Shown here in pieces: positions 35,084 through 44,482 of a DNA stretch of 64,000 bases. Source of the stretch: Variovorax ginsengisoli (GTDB taxonomy: Bacteria; Pseudomonadota; Gammaproteobacteria; Burkholderiales; Burkholderiaceae_C); assembly GCF_030486595.1 (NCBI RefSeq), contig NZ_JAUJZH010000031.1, forward strand, positions 1 to 64,000, read 5' to 3'. Made by a program: the position numbers and the translations under genes. Below the pieces are notes generated by a model that saw nothing but the letters and a program-made list of their open reading frames with translations, was not told the DNA's origin and did not search any database. Position 1 is the stretch's first letter. Every line of letters begins with the position of its first letter.

Positions 35084-37327
35084 ATGAGCAGCGAAAAGAC
35101 CGAAGCCAAGTGCCCGTTCAGCCCCGCCGCGGGCGGCACGACGAACCGTGACTGGTGGCCCCAGCAGTTGCGGCTCGACCTGCTCCACCAGCATTCGTCC
35201 AAGTCCGACCCGATGGGTGAGGGCTTCGACTACGCCGCCGAGTTCAAGACCCTCGATCTGGCGGCGCTGAAGAAGGACCTCGCCGACCTGATGACCGATT
35301 CGCAGGACTGGTGGCCGGCGGATTTCGGGCACTACGGGCCCCTGTTCATCCGCATGGCCTGGCACAGCGCCGGCACCTATCGCATCGGCGACGGGCGGGG
35401 CGGCGCCGGCCGCGGCCAGCAGCGCTTCGCGCCGCTGAACAGCTGGCCGGACAACGTCAGCCTCGACAAGGCGCGCCGGCTGCTCTGGCCGGTCAAGCAG
35501 AAGTACGGCAAGAAGATCTCCTGGGCCGACCTGATGATCCTCGCCGGCAACGTCGCGCTCGAAACCATGGGTTTCAAGACCTTCGGCTTCGGCGGCGGGC
35601 GCGCCGACGTGTGGGAGCCTGACCAGGACGTGTACTGGGGTCGCGAAACCAAGTGGCTCGGCGGCGACATCCGCTACGCCCAGGGTTCGCCCGGCGTCGA
35701 CGAGGCGCACGGCGTGCTCGTGAAGGACGACGACAGCCAGGTGCCGCACTCGCGCAAGCTCGAGAACCCGCTCGGCGCGGTGCAGATGGGCCTCATCTAC
35801 GTCAATCCCGAAGGTCCGGACGGCAACCCCGATCCGATCGCGGCCGCCTACGACATCCGAGACACTTTCGGACGCATGGCGATGGACGACGAGGAAACCG
35901 TGGCGCTGATCGCCGGCGGCCACACCTTCGGCAAGACGCATGGCGCCGGCCCTGCTTCCAACGTCGGGGCCGAGCCCGAGGCCGCCGGCCTCGAGGCCCA
36001 GGGCCTCGGCTGGGCGAACAGCTTCGGCACCGGCCGCGGCGGCGACACGATCACCAGCGGCCTGGAAGTCACCTGGACCACCACGCCGACCAAGTGGAGC
36101 AACAACTTCTTCTGGAACCTGTTCGGCTACGAATACGAGCTGAGCAAGAGCCCGGCGGGCGCGCAGCAGTGGGTGGCCAAGGGCGCCGGCGCGACTATTC
36201 CGCATGCCCACGACCCGTCGAAGAAGCTGGTCCCCACCATGCTGACCACCGACCTGTCGCTGCGCTTCGACCCGGCCTACGAGAAGATCTCGCGCCGCTT
36301 CATGGAGCACCCCGACCAGTTCGCCGATGCCTTCGCCCGCGCCTGGTTCAAGCTCACCCATCGCGACATGGGGCCGCGCGCCCGCTACCTGGGGCCGGAG
36401 GTGCCGGCCGAAGAGCTGATCTGGCAGGACCCGGTTCCCCCGGTCAACCATCCGCTGGTCGACGAGAAGGACGTCGCGGCGCTGGCCAAGAAGGTGCTGG
36501 CTTCAGGGCTCACCCCGGCGCAGCTGGTCTCGACCGCCTGGGCGTCGGCCTCCACCTTCCGCGGCTCCGACAAGCGCGGCGGCGCCAATGGCGCCCGGAT
36601 TCGCCTGGCGCCGCAAAAGGACTGGGACGTCAATCAGCCGGAGCAGCTGACCAAGGTCCTGCAGGTGCTGGAGGGCATCCGCACCGAGTTCAACGGGGCG
36701 CAGGCGGGCGGCAAGAAGATCTCGCTGGCCGACCTGATCGTCCTGGCCGGCGGCGCGGCCGTGGAGAAGGCGGCGCGCGACGGCGGCCACGAGGTCCGGG
36801 TTCCCTTCACGCCGGGGCGGACCGATGCGCTGCAGGCGCAGACCGACGCGGCGTCGTTCGCGCCGCTGGAGCCGGTCGCCGACGGCTTCCGCAACTACGT
36901 GAAGGCCGGATTGGCCGTGCCGGCAGAGGTGCTGCTGGTCGACAAGGCGCAACTGCTGACCTTGACGGCGCCCGAGATGACGGTGCTGGTCGGCGGCCTG
37001 CGCGTGCTGGGCGGCAATGCTGGCCAGTCCCGCGATGGCGTCTTCACCGACAAGCCGGGCACCTTGAGCAACGACTTCTTCGTCAACCTGCTCGACATGG
37101 GTACGGAGTGGAACGCGGACTCGGCCGGCGCCGCGTTCCAGGGCCGCGACCGCAAGACGGGCGAGCTGAAGTGGACCGGGTCCCGCGTCGACCTGGTCTT
37201 CGGCTCGAACGCGCAGCTGCGCGCCATCGCCGAGATCTACGCCAGCTCGGACGCGAAGAAGAAGTTCGTCGACGACTTCGTGGCGGCCTGGACCAAGGTC
37301 ATGAACCTCGATCGCTTCGATATCTAG
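35084..37327 (+). CDS. katG: Catalase-peroxidase
   Basis: The bifunctional haem enzyme has 747 residues, the usual length, with two peroxidase-like halves. Distal site: MAWHSAGTYR with Trp93 and His94. Proximal His280 is in AGGHTFGKTHGAG. The Trp-Tyr-Met crosslink needed for catalase activity can be assigned to Trp93, Tyr239 and Met265 (Tyr-Met spacing 26, as in known KatG). RBS GTAGGAGAA precedes the ATG. An OxyR-like site lies upstream. The TAG stop shares its bases with the stop of the convergent DUF2501 gene. Confidence 0.98.
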   Translation: MSSEKTEAKCPFSPAAGGTTNRDWWPQQLRLDLLHQHSSKSDPMGEGFDYAAEFKTLDLAALKKDLADLMTDSQDWWPADFGHYGPLFIRMAWHSAGTYRIGDGRGGAGRGQQRFAPLNSWPDNVSLDKARRLLWPVKQKYGKKISWADLMILAGNVALETMGFKTFGFGGGRADVWEPDQDVYWGRETKWLGGDIRYAQGSPGVDEAHGVLVKDDDSQVPHSRKLENPLGAVQMGLIYVNPEGPDGNPDPIAAAYDIRDTFGRMAMDDEETVALIAGGHTFGKTHGAGPASNVGAEPEAAGLEAQGLGWANSFGTGRGGDTITSGLEVTWTTTPTKWSNNFFWNLFGYEYELSKSPAGAQQWVAKGAGATIPHAHDPSKKLVPTMLTTDLSLRFDPAYEKISRRFMEHPDQFADAFARAWFKLTHRDMGPRARYLGPEVPAEELIWQDPVPPVNHPLVDEKDVAALAKKVLASGLTPAQLVSTAWASASTFRGSDKRGGANGARIRLAPQKDWDVNQPEQLTKVLQVLEGIRTEFNGAQAGGKKISLADLIVLAGGAAVEKAARDGGHEVRVPFTPGRTDALQAQTDAASFAPLEPVADGFRNYVKAGLAVPAEVLLVDKAQLLTLTAPEMTVLVGGLRVLGGNAGQSRDGVFTDKPGTLSNDFFVNLLDMGTEWNADSAGAAFQGRDRKTGELKWTGSRVDLVFGSNAQLRAIAEIYASSDAKKKFVDDFVAAWTKVMNLDRFDI

Positions 37328-37728
37328 AGCATTTGTTTAGCCTGTTTGAGCACGAAGTCACAAGCCTTGCGCGTGACTTCCTGCTTCAGGCCGCCGCCGG
37401 TCAGGTCCATCTTCTTGCCGTCGGTGCCGGTCAGGATGCCCTGCGCGCCGTCCACGTAGCCGGGATCGGAGGCGGGCTTGCCGCCCGGGATCTTGCCCAT
37501 CAGCTGGTCCTTCACGGCCGTGGTGGCGCTGTCGGCGCTCAGGTAGTTGTTCTTGAGGCAGTACTCGATCACGCCGGCGGCGTTGCCGAGGCTGCCCGAG
37601 GCCATGCCGCCACCGCCGCCGGCCAGGCCCTTGAGCATGTCCAGCGACTGGGCCTGGGCGAAGCCGGCGCTGCCGAGCAGCAGGGCGATGGCGCTGACGC
37701 GCATGAAGCGTTGTCTGGTGGTGTTCAT
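37324..37728 (-). CDS. DUF2501 family secreted protein
   Basis: The 134-residue protein has a signal peptide (VSAIALLLGSAGFAQAQ, cleavage after AQA). A Gly-rich stretch (LAGGGGGMASGSLGNAAGVI) is followed by a conserved C-terminus with two cysteines (EYCLKNNYL, TRKACDFVLKQAKQML). It is probably periplasmic. This matches the DUF2501 (YjjA-like) family, whose function is not known to me. ATG 37728 has AAGGAGCC upstream. The stop codon lies on the shared CTAG with katG. Confidence 0.82.
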   Translation of the reverse strand: MNTTRQRFMRVSAIALLLGSAGFAQAQSLDMLKGLAGGGGGMASGSLGNAAGVIEYCLKNNYLSADSATTAVKDQLMGKIPGGKPASDPGYVDGAQGILTGTDGKKMDLTGGGLKQEVTRKACDFVLKQAKQML

Positions 37729-37817
37729 GTCGGCTCCTTGTACTTTGCGAACAGTTGGGGAAACCATAGCGCAAGCCCAAGGCCGGGCGAAGACGACATT
37801 GAAACAGTTGGTGGGCC

Positions 37818-38888
37818 CTAACCGCGGGTGGCACCGACCGTGACACCGACCTTGCGTCCCGCCTCCACGATCTCGCGCCAGGTCGCGTCATCGAGCCAGA
37901 TGCCTTCGCGCTCGCGCGCCGCCCGCGCCTTGCGCTCGGGCTCGCCGGCGATCTGCACGGCCTCGAAGCCGGCGCCCGGCGGGCTCTGGCGCAGCCAGTC
38001 GACGAAGGCCGTCGCCTCCTGCTCGAAGCTCGCCTGCGTGCCGAGTTTGGCCGGGTCGATCAGCACCACCAGCATGCCGTTGAGCACTGTGCGCGCGGTG
38101 TCCGCCGGACGGTGCCAGGTGCCGCTGCCGGTCAGTGCGCCGCCGAGCAGCTCGCAGGCCACCGCCATGCCATAGCCCTTGTGCTCGCCGAAGGTCATCA
38201 GGGCGCCGAACAGGCCGTTGCTCTGCGGCACCACCACCACGCCCGGGTCGTCGGTCGGTGCGCCATGCTCGTCGATCAGGTGGCCCGGCGGCACGCGCTC
38301 GCCCTTGTTGTAGGCCACGCGCATCTTGCCCTGCGCCACCCGGCTGGTCGCGAAGTCGAGGATGAAGGGCTCGGCCCCCGCCAGCGGCACGCCGATGCAG
38401 CAGGGGTTGGTGCCGAAGCGGCCGTCGCCGCCGCCCCAGGGCGCGACCACCGGCCGCGACAGCACGTTGACGAAGTGCATCGCCACCAGCCCCTGGGCCA
38501 CCGCCATCTCGGCGAAATGGCCGATGCGCCCCAGGTGGTGCGCGCTGGCCAGCGAGAGGATGCAGCTGCCATGCTGCTTGGCCCGCGCAATGCCGAGCTC
38601 CATCGCCTGCACGCCGACGATCTGGCCGAAGCCGTGCTGGCCGTCGAGCGAGAGCAGGGCGCCGGTGTCGAGGAGGATCCGGACCGCGGCATTGGGCACC
38701 AGGCCGCCCTCGGCGATGGCGTCGACATAGCGCGGCAGCATGCCGACGCCGTGCGAATCGTGGCCGCTCAGATTGGCCAGCACCAGGTTGGCGGCGACCT
38801 GCTCGGCCTCGGCCGGCGTGCTGCCGGCGGCGGCCAGGATGCGGGCGACCTCATTTCTCAGGCGGCCCGGCTCCAGTGTTTGGGACAT
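37818..38888 (-). CDS. LDH2/malate dehydrogenase-family NAD(P)-dependent oxidoreductase
   Basis: The 356-residue protein has the unusual LDH2 fold: ANLSGHDSHGVGMLPRYVDA with the family's catalytic His region, ASAHHLGRIGHFAEMAV, and FTFGEHKGYGMAVACELLGG-like C-terminal text. Members reduce or oxidise 2-hydroxy/2-keto acids, ureidoglycolate or cyclic imino acids. It is the last gene of the minus-strand sugar-acid unit, 5 bases after the SMP-30 gene, so a 2-keto or 2-hydroxy sugar acid is the likely substrate. ATG 38888 was chosen, as the upstream codons are antisense to the lactonase. Confidence 0.85.
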   Translation of the reverse strand: MSQTLEPGRLRNEVARILAAAGSTPAEAEQVAANLVLANLSGHDSHGVGMLPRYVDAIAEGGLVPNAAVRILLDTGALLSLDGQHGFGQIVGVQAMELGIARAKQHGSCILSLASAHHLGRIGHFAEMAVAQGLVAMHFVNVLSRPVVAPWGGGDGRFGTNPCCIGVPLAGAEPFILDFATSRVAQGKMRVAYNKGERVPPGHLIDEHGAPTDDPGVVVVPQSNGLFGALMTFGEHKGYGMAVACELLGGALTGSGTWHRPADTARTVLNGMLVVLIDPAKLGTQASFEQEATAFVDWLRQSPPGAGFEAVQIAGEPERKARAAREREGIWLDDATWREIVEAGRKVGVTVGATRG

Positions 38889-38893
38889 GTGAT

Positions 38894-39835
38894 TCAAACT
38901 CCCTTGGCGTTGAGGGTGATGGCGTAGAGCGAACTCGTGGCGCAGATGAAGAGGCGGTTGCGCTTGGGGCCGCCGAAGCAGACATTGGCCACGCGCTCGG
39001 GCAGCAGGATCTTGCCGATCAGGCTGCCGTCGGGGTGCAAGGCATGCACGCCATCGGCGGCGCTGGTCCAGATGCGGCCCTCGGTGTCGAGCCGGAAGCC
39101 GTCGAACAGCCCCTGCGTGCATTCCGCGAACAGGCTGCCGGCACCCAGCCGCCGGCCGTCGCTCGAGACCGCGAAGCGGCGGATGTGGCGCGGCCCGTCG
39201 TCCGCATGGCTGGCGCCGGTGTCGGCGATGTAGAGCATCGATTCGTCGGGCGAGAAGGCCAGTCCGTTGGGCTTGACGAAGTCGTCGGCGACGAGGTCGA
39301 CCGCGCCGCTGGCCGGGTCGATGCGGTAGACGTTGCAGGTGCCGATCTCGCTGTCGGCGCTCAAACCTTCATAGTCGCTCAGGATGCCGTAGCTCGGGTC
39401 GGTGAACCAGATGCCGCCATCGGAGTGCACCACGACGTCGTTCGGCGAGTTGAGGCGCTTGCCTTGCCAGTGCGAGGCCAGCACCGTGAGGCTGCCATCA
39501 TGCTCGGTGCGCGTCACGCGCCGCGTCAGGTGCTCGCAGCTGACCAGCCGGCCCTGGCGGTCGACCGTGTTGCCGTTGGCATTGTTGGACGGTTCGCGGA
39601 ACACGGCCACGCCGCCGTTGCGCTCGTCGAAGCGCATCATGCGGTTGTTCGGGATGTCGGACCACACCAGTGTGCGGTGGGCGCCGAACCAGGCCGGCCC
39701 CTCGCACCAGCGGGCGCCGGTCCAGAGCCGCTCGACCTTCTCGGGTCCGGGCACCAGGCGGTTGAAACGGGCGTCGAATTTCTCGATGCCGCAGCCGTCC
39801 AGCGTGCCGAAGGGGGGCTGAGTGAAATGCGACAT
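38894..39835 (-). CDS. SMP-30/gluconolactonase family sugar lactonase
   Basis: The 313-residue six-bladed beta-propeller shows the metal ligands of the family in RWCEGPAWF (Glu), KRLNSPNDVVVHSDG (Asn, Asp) and LYIADTGAS (Asp). It hydrolyses an aldonolactone to its aldonate, the step before the UxaA-type dehydratase encoded two bases upstream on the same strand. The substrate is unproven; a 6-deoxy-galactono- or arabinono-lactone fits the cluster. Cytoplasmic, with no signal peptide. Confidence 0.88.
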   Translation of the reverse strand: MSHFTQPPFGTLDGCGIEKFDARFNRLVPGPEKVERLWTGARWCEGPAWFGAHRTLVWSDIPNNRMMRFDERNGGVAVFREPSNNANGNTVDRQGRLVSCEHLTRRVTRTEHDGSLTVLASHWQGKRLNSPNDVVVHSDGGIWFTDPSYGILSDYEGLSADSEIGTCNVYRIDPASGAVDLVADDFVKPNGLAFSPDESMLYIADTGASHADDGPRHIRRFAVSSDGRRLGAGSLFAECTQGLFDGFRLDTEGRIWTSAADGVHALHPDGSLIGKILLPERVANVCFGGPKRNRLFICATSSLYAITLNAKGV

Positions 39836-39837
39836 GG

Positions 39838-41364
39838 CTACATCACCGCGCCGACCTGCCAGGGCACGAACTCGTTCTGCCCGTAGCCATGGCGCTCGCT
39901 CTTCGAGGGTTCGCCCGAGGCGGTCGCCAGCACCATCTCGAAGATGCGCTGGCCCATCTCCTGGATCGACACCGTGCCTTCGACGATCTCGCCGCAGTTG
40001 ATGTCCATGTCTTCTTCCTGGCGCTGCCAGAGCGCGGAATTGGTCGCCAGCTTGAGCGACGGTGAAGGCGCGCAGCCATAGGCCGAGCCGCGGCCGGTGG
40101 TGAAGCAGATGATGTTGGCGCCGCCCGCCACCTGGCCGGTGGCGCTGACCGGATCGTAGCCCGGCGTGTCCATGTAGACGAAGCCGTGCGCGGTCACGGG
40201 TTCGGCGTATTCGTAGACCGCCTCGAGGTTGCTGGTGCCGCCCTTGGCCACCGCGCCGAGCGACTTCTCGAGGATCGTCGTGAGCCCGCCGGCCTTGTTG
40301 CCGGGCGAGGGGTTGTTGTTCATCTCGCCCTCGTTGATGGCGGTGTAGTGCTCCCACCAGCGGATCCGCTCGACCAGCTTTTCGCCGACCTCGCGCCGCA
40401 CGGCGCGGCGGGTCAGCAGGTGCTCGGCGCCGTAGACCTCCGGCGTCTCGGACAGGATAGCCGTGCCGCCGTGCGCCACCAGCAGGTCGACCGCGGCGCC
40501 CAGCGCCGGGTTCGCGCTGATGCCCGAGTAGCCGTCGGAGCCGCCGCACTGCAGCCCGATCGTGATGTGGGCCGCGCTCAACGGCTCGCGCCGCACGGCA
40601 TTGGCGCGCGGCAGCATCTCGTTGATCAGCGCCACGCCCTTCTCGACCGTCTTGCGCGTGCCGCCGGTGTCTTGGATGTTGAAGACGCGGAAGTTCTCGC
40701 CTTCGCTCAGGTGGCCGGTGGCCAGCCAGGCATTGATCTGGTTGGCCTCGCAGCCCAGCCCGACCACCAGCACGGCGGCGAAGTTGGGGTGCGTCGCGTA
40801 GCCCGTGAGCGTGCGCTCGAGCAGCTGCATGCCCATGCCGCCGGTGTCCATGCCGCAGCCGGTGCCGTGGGTGAGCGCGACCACGCCGTCGACGTTCGGG
40901 TAGTCGGCCAGCGCCGCCGGATTGGTCTTGCGCGAGAAGTGGTCGGCGATGGCGCGTGCCGCCGTGGCCGAGCAGTTGACGCTGGTCAGCACGCCGATGT
41001 AGTTGCGTGTGGCGACGCGGCCGTCGGCCCGCTTGATGCCCATGAAGGTGGCCTCGCGCTTCGGCGGCGGTGCCTTCACGTCGGCCCCGAAGGCGTAGTC
41101 ACGCTCGAAGTGGCCCTTGTCTGGGCCCATGTCGAGGTTGTGCGTATGCACGTGCTCGCCGGGTGCGATCGACTTGCTCGCGAAGCCGATGATCTGGTTG
41201 TAGCGGCGCACTGGGTCGCCTTGCGCGATGGCGCGCACCGCGATCTTGTGGCCGGGCGGGATCAGGCCGCGTGCCGTCACGCCCTCGACCGGCGTGCCGC
41301 CGACCAGCTGGCCGCGCGCGATCACGACATCGTCGGCGGGATGGAGTCGAATGAAGGGGTTCAT
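39838..41364 (-). CDS. UxaA/GarD family sugar-acid dehydratase (altronate dehydratase family)
   Basis: The protein has 508 residues. An N-terminal SAF domain (about 1-95, HPADDVVIARGQLVGGTP) is followed by the large GD_AH domain: GYKRADG-like GIKRADGRVATRNYIG, ALTHGTGCGMDTGG, GLGCEANQINAWL and IGLQCGGSDGYSGISANPAL. The Cys residues are probably Fe ligands. The family dehydrates D-altronate, galactarate and, in betaproteobacteria, D-arabinonate, L-galactonate or L-fuconate. The neighbouring SDR and FAH genes favour the latter group. ATG 41364 follows AAAGGACCCCC. Confidence 0.88.
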   Translation of the reverse strand: MNPFIRLHPADDVVIARGQLVGGTPVEGVTARGLIPPGHKIAVRAIAQGDPVRRYNQIIGFASKSIAPGEHVHTHNLDMGPDKGHFERDYAFGADVKAPPPKREATFMGIKRADGRVATRNYIGVLTSVNCSATAARAIADHFSRKTNPAALADYPNVDGVVALTHGTGCGMDTGGMGMQLLERTLTGYATHPNFAAVLVVGLGCEANQINAWLATGHLSEGENFRVFNIQDTGGTRKTVEKGVALINEMLPRANAVRREPLSAAHITIGLQCGGSDGYSGISANPALGAAVDLLVAHGGTAILSETPEVYGAEHLLTRRAVRREVGEKLVERIRWWEHYTAINEGEMNNNPSPGNKAGGLTTILEKSLGAVAKGGTSNLEAVYEYAEPVTAHGFVYMDTPGYDPVSATGQVAGGANIICFTTGRGSAYGCAPSPSLKLATNSALWQRQEEDMDINCGEIVEGTVSIQEMGQRIFEMVLATASGEPSKSERHGYGQNEFVPWQVGAVM

Positions 41365-41458
41365 CGTGGGGGTCCTTTGTCTTGTACGGCACTGGATCTG
41401 GTCAGTTGGGGACAGAGCAAAAACCGCTGCGCGGTTTGTTGGTCTGTCGCGCAAGGTC

Positions 41459-42853
41459 TCAGAAGAACATTTTCGGCAGCCACAGTACCAGGGACGGCAT
41501 GTAGGTGATGATCGCCAGGCTCACCAGCAGCGGCACCAGCCACGGCAGGATCGCCATGGTGGTGCGCTCGAAGCTCAGTCCGGCGACCCGCGCGAGCACG
41601 AACAGCACCATCCCCATCGGCGGATGCAGCAGCCCGATCATGAGGTTCAGCACCATCACCAGGCCGAAGTGGATCGGATCGATGCCCAGGTGGGTCGCGA
41701 TCGGCAGCAGGATCGGCACCAGGATCGTGATGGCCGCGGTGGGCTCCAGGAAGCAGCCGACGAACAGCATCAGCAGGTTGGCCAGCAGCAGGAAGACCCA
41801 GGCCTGGTCGGTGAAGCCCAGCACCCAGCTCGCGATCTCGGTCGTGACGCCGGTCGCGGTCAGCATCCAGCCGAAGATCGACGCCGCGGCGACGATGAAA
41901 AGCACGGTCGAGGTGGTCTCGATGGTGTCGAGGCAGACCTTGACGAACATCTTCCAGGACAGCGTGCGGTACCAGGCGAAGCCGAGGATCATGGCCCAAA
42001 CGCAGGCGGCGATCGCGCCCTCGGTGGGCGTGAAGAGGCCGGTGGTCATGCCGCCGATCAGCAGCACCGGGGTCATGATCGGCAGCAGGGCCTCGAAGCG
42101 GAAGATCCGGTCGAGCACGAACAGCGCCGCCAGGCCGCCGAAGACCGTCAGTTGCGGCGGCGTGCCCAGCTGGCTGATCAACAGCCACATCAGCAGCGGC
42201 CAGCCGATCACGACCGCGAGCTCGCTCAAGGCCTTGAACAGCCGCGTGCGCGAGAACTTGACGTCGCCGCCCCACTTGTTCTTGTGGGCGAAGTAGGCCA
42301 CCGTGAGCATCATCAGGATCGCCATCATGGCGCCCGGCAGGATGCCCGCGAGGAATAGCGCGCCCACCGAGACGTTGGCCATCATCCCGTAGATCACGAA
42401 GGGCAGGCTGGGCGGGATGATCGGCCCGAGCGTGGCCGAGGCGGCCGTGACGCCGACCGCGAACTCGGTGTCGTAGCCATGCTCCTGCATGGCCTTGATC
42501 TCGATCGTGCCGAGGCCGGCGGCGTCGGCGATCGCGGTGCCGCTCATGCCGGCGAAGATCACCGAGCCGAGCACGTTGACGTGGCCCAGCCCGCCCTTGA
42601 GCCAGCCGACCAGCGCCAGCGCGAAGTTGTAGATGCGGGTCGTGATGCCGGCGTTGTTCATGAGGTTGCCGGCCAGGATGAAGAAGGGAACGGCCAGCAG
42701 CGGGAAGCTGTCGATGCCGCTCACCATCCGGTGGATCACGACGAAGGGCGGCAGGCCGCCCGACATCAGGATGTAGGCCAGCGAGGCGCCCGCCATCGCG
42801 ATGGCCACCGGGATGCCGCCGGCCATGAAGACCAGGAAGAAGATCTTGAGCAT
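41459..42853 (-). CDS. dctM: TRAP transporter large permease (DctM/SiaM type)
   Basis: The 464-residue, highly hydrophobic protein has family text MLKIFFLVFMAGGIPVAIAM, MNNAGITTRIYNFALALVGW, LGSVIFAGMSGTAIADAAG, PIIPPSLPFVIYGMMANVSV and LFVGCFLEPTAAITILVPIL. It is the ion-coupled membrane subunit for the periplasmic acid captured by the DctP-type protein at 43436-44431. Order in the operon is dctP-dctQ-dctM, then the dehydratase. The symbol names the subunit type, not the substrate. Confidence 0.95.
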   Translation of the reverse strand: MLKIFFLVFMAGGIPVAIAMAGASLAYILMSGGLPPFVVIHRMVSGIDSFPLLAVPFFILAGNLMNNAGITTRIYNFALALVGWLKGGLGHVNVLGSVIFAGMSGTAIADAAGLGTIEIKAMQEHGYDTEFAVGVTAASATLGPIIPPSLPFVIYGMMANVSVGALFLAGILPGAMMAILMMLTVAYFAHKNKWGGDVKFSRTRLFKALSELAVVIGWPLLMWLLISQLGTPPQLTVFGGLAALFVLDRIFRFEALLPIMTPVLLIGGMTTGLFTPTEGAIAACVWAMILGFAWYRTLSWKMFVKVCLDTIETTSTVLFIVAAASIFGWMLTATGVTTEIASWVLGFTDQAWVFLLLANLLMLFVGCFLEPTAAITILVPILLPIATHLGIDPIHFGLVMVLNLMIGLLHPPMGMVLFVLARVAGLSFERTTMAILPWLVPLLVSLAIITYMPSLVLWLPKMFF

Positions 42854-42868
42854 GTTGGACAGTCGGTC

Positions 42869-43426
42869 TCAGTGGTCTGATAACGTGGATTCGGGTCGTT
42901 CGAGCACGCTGTAGCCGCGCCGCCAGTGGATGCGCGCCACCTGCAGCGAGCGCCAGGCCATCGCGGCGAAGCCGAACAGGCAGAGGCCGTAGACGATGTT
43001 CATCGGCAGGTCGACGATGGTCATGCGCGTGCGGCTGCCGATCTTGAACATCATCTGCACGGTCATGACCACCGCACCGGCGAAGAAGGCGATGCGCACC
43101 AGGTCGACCGCCTTGGACATCCACACGCCCATCGCCTTGGGCATGTGGCGGTAGAAGAAGTCGACCTGGATCTGGTTGTTCTTCGAGACCCCGATCGCCG
43201 CACCGATGAAGACCACGCCGATCAGCATGTAGCGCGCCACCTCCTCGGTCCAGGCCGCGGAATCGTTCAGCACGTAGCGCGTGACGAACTGGTAGAAAAC
43301 CGTGAGGCCGAGCAGCCAGAACAGCGCCAGCGCGATCCATCCCTCGGCGATGGTGTCCGAAAGGTCGACCACTTCGTCTTCCGCATGGAAGTGGCCCTCG
43401 TCGTCGATGATCTTCTGCTCGGTCAT
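42869..43426 (-). CDS. dctQ: TRAP transporter small permease (DctQ type)
   Basis: The 185-residue protein has four membrane helices (GWIALALFWLLGLTVFYQFV, YMLIGVVFIGAAIGVSKN, LVRIAFFAGAVVMTVQMMFK, IVYGLCLFGFAAMAWRSLQ). TEEVARYMLIGVVF is the DctQ hallmark. The soluble N-terminus is acidic. It lies between the binding-protein gene (9 bases) and the large permease gene (15 bases). Confidence 0.93.
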   Translation of the reverse strand: MTEQKIIDDEGHFHAEDEVVDLSDTIAEGWIALALFWLLGLTVFYQFVTRYVLNDSAAWTEEVARYMLIGVVFIGAAIGVSKNNQIQVDFFYRHMPKAMGVWMSKAVDLVRIAFFAGAVVMTVQMMFKIGSRTRMTIVDLPMNIVYGLCLFGFAAMAWRSLQVARIHWRRGYSVLERPESTLSDH

Positions 43427-43435
43427 GGCGGCGCC

Positions 43436-44431
43436 TTACTTGATCGCCAGGATGCGGTCGTAGTCCTGCTGGCGGTAGCCCTGGTCGGTCGGCTTGGTGT
43501 TCTTGAGCACGGCCTCGCGGAACGCGGCCTTGTCGACCACGATCACGTTGTTGCCCTTCTTCTTGAACTCATCGGTGAGCCGGATCTCCGAAGCGATGAT
43601 CTCGCGGCCGGTCTTCTCGGCCGCTTCCTGCATCACCTCGGTGAAGATCTTCTTCTCGTCCGGCGACAGCTTCTCCCAGGTCTGGCCCGAGACCACGGTG
43701 AGCAGCGAGTCGATGATGTGGCCGGTCAGCGAGATGTTCTTCTGGACCTCGAAGAACTTCTTGGCCTCGATGGTCGGCAGCGGGTTCTCCTGGGCGTCGA
43801 CCGTGCCGTTCTGCAGCGCCAGGTAGACCTCGGCGAAGGCGATCGGCGTCGCGTTGGCGCCGAGCGATTTCGGGAAGGCCAGGTAGGCCGGCGCGTCGGG
43901 CACGCGGATCTTCAGGCCCTTCATGTCCTCGGGCTTGGCCACCGGCTTGGCGGCGGCCGAGGTGACGTGGCGCGCGCCGTAGTAGTTGAGCGCCGTGATG
44001 TGGTTGCCGCTCTTGTCGTCGTAGCCCTTGGCGAGCTCCTTGAAGACATCGCTCTGGGCGTACTTCAGCAGGTGCTCGGAATCGCGGAAGATGAACGGGA
44101 AGTAGGTCACGGCGAGCGGCTTGTAGGTGTTGCCCGCGAAGCTCGCGCCGGTCAGGATGATGTCGACCGTGCCCAGGGTCAGGCCCTGGTTGATGTCCGA
44201 CTCCTTGCCCAGGCTGGAGGCCGGGAAGACCTGGATCTCGTACTTGCCGTTGGTGCGCTTCTTGATCTCGTCGGCGGCCCACAGCGAGTATTTGTGGAAG
44301 GGCTCCGAAGTCTCGTAGACATGAGCCCACTTGAGCTTGGTCTGGGCCTGCGCGAGGCCGAAGGCGCCGAGCGCGCCAGCCGCCAGGGCGCAGGCCGCGA
44401 AGGTCTTGAGGGCGAAGCGTTTGCTGGTCAT
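43436..44431 (-). CDS. dctP: TRAP transporter substrate-binding protein (DctP type)
   Basis: The 331-residue protein has a clear signal peptide (FAACALAAGALGAFGLAQAQ). The mature protein has the DctP fold: LKWAHVYETSEPFHKYSLWA, FPASSLGKESDINQGLTLGT and GLKIRVPDAPAYLAFPKSLG, with the conserved Arg that binds the carboxylate. VDAQENPLPTIEAKKFFEVQ is typical of the sugar-acid subgroup. It is the first gene after the regulator, so its ligand is probably the aldonate the cluster degrades. Confidence 0.94.
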   Translation of the reverse strand: MTSKRFALKTFAACALAAGALGAFGLAQAQTKLKWAHVYETSEPFHKYSLWAADEIKKRTNGKYEIQVFPASSLGKESDINQGLTLGTVDIILTGASFAGNTYKPLAVTYFPFIFRDSEHLLKYAQSDVFKELAKGYDDKSGNHITALNYYGARHVTSAAAKPVAKPEDMKGLKIRVPDAPAYLAFPKSLGANATPIAFAEVYLALQNGTVDAQENPLPTIEAKKFFEVQKNISLTGHIIDSLLTVVSGQTWEKLSPDEKKIFTEVMQEAAEKTGREIIASEIRLTDEFKKKGNNVIVVDKAAFREAVLKNTKPTDQGYRQQDYDRILAIK

Positions 44432-44482
44432 CGATTTGTCTCCGTTGTGGTTGGGAAGAAAAGCGGACTGACTTGGCTGGGA

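Noticed and set aside
34829..36451. 540-codon minus-strand open frame over katG
   Set aside because: katG on the plus strand is certain (full length, all active-site residues). The opposite frame has repetitive shadow composition and no domain.
41361..43340. 659-codon open frame over the TRAP permease genes
   Set aside because: It is Arg/His-rich with no domain and overlaps two clear TRAP permease genes in another frame of the same strand.
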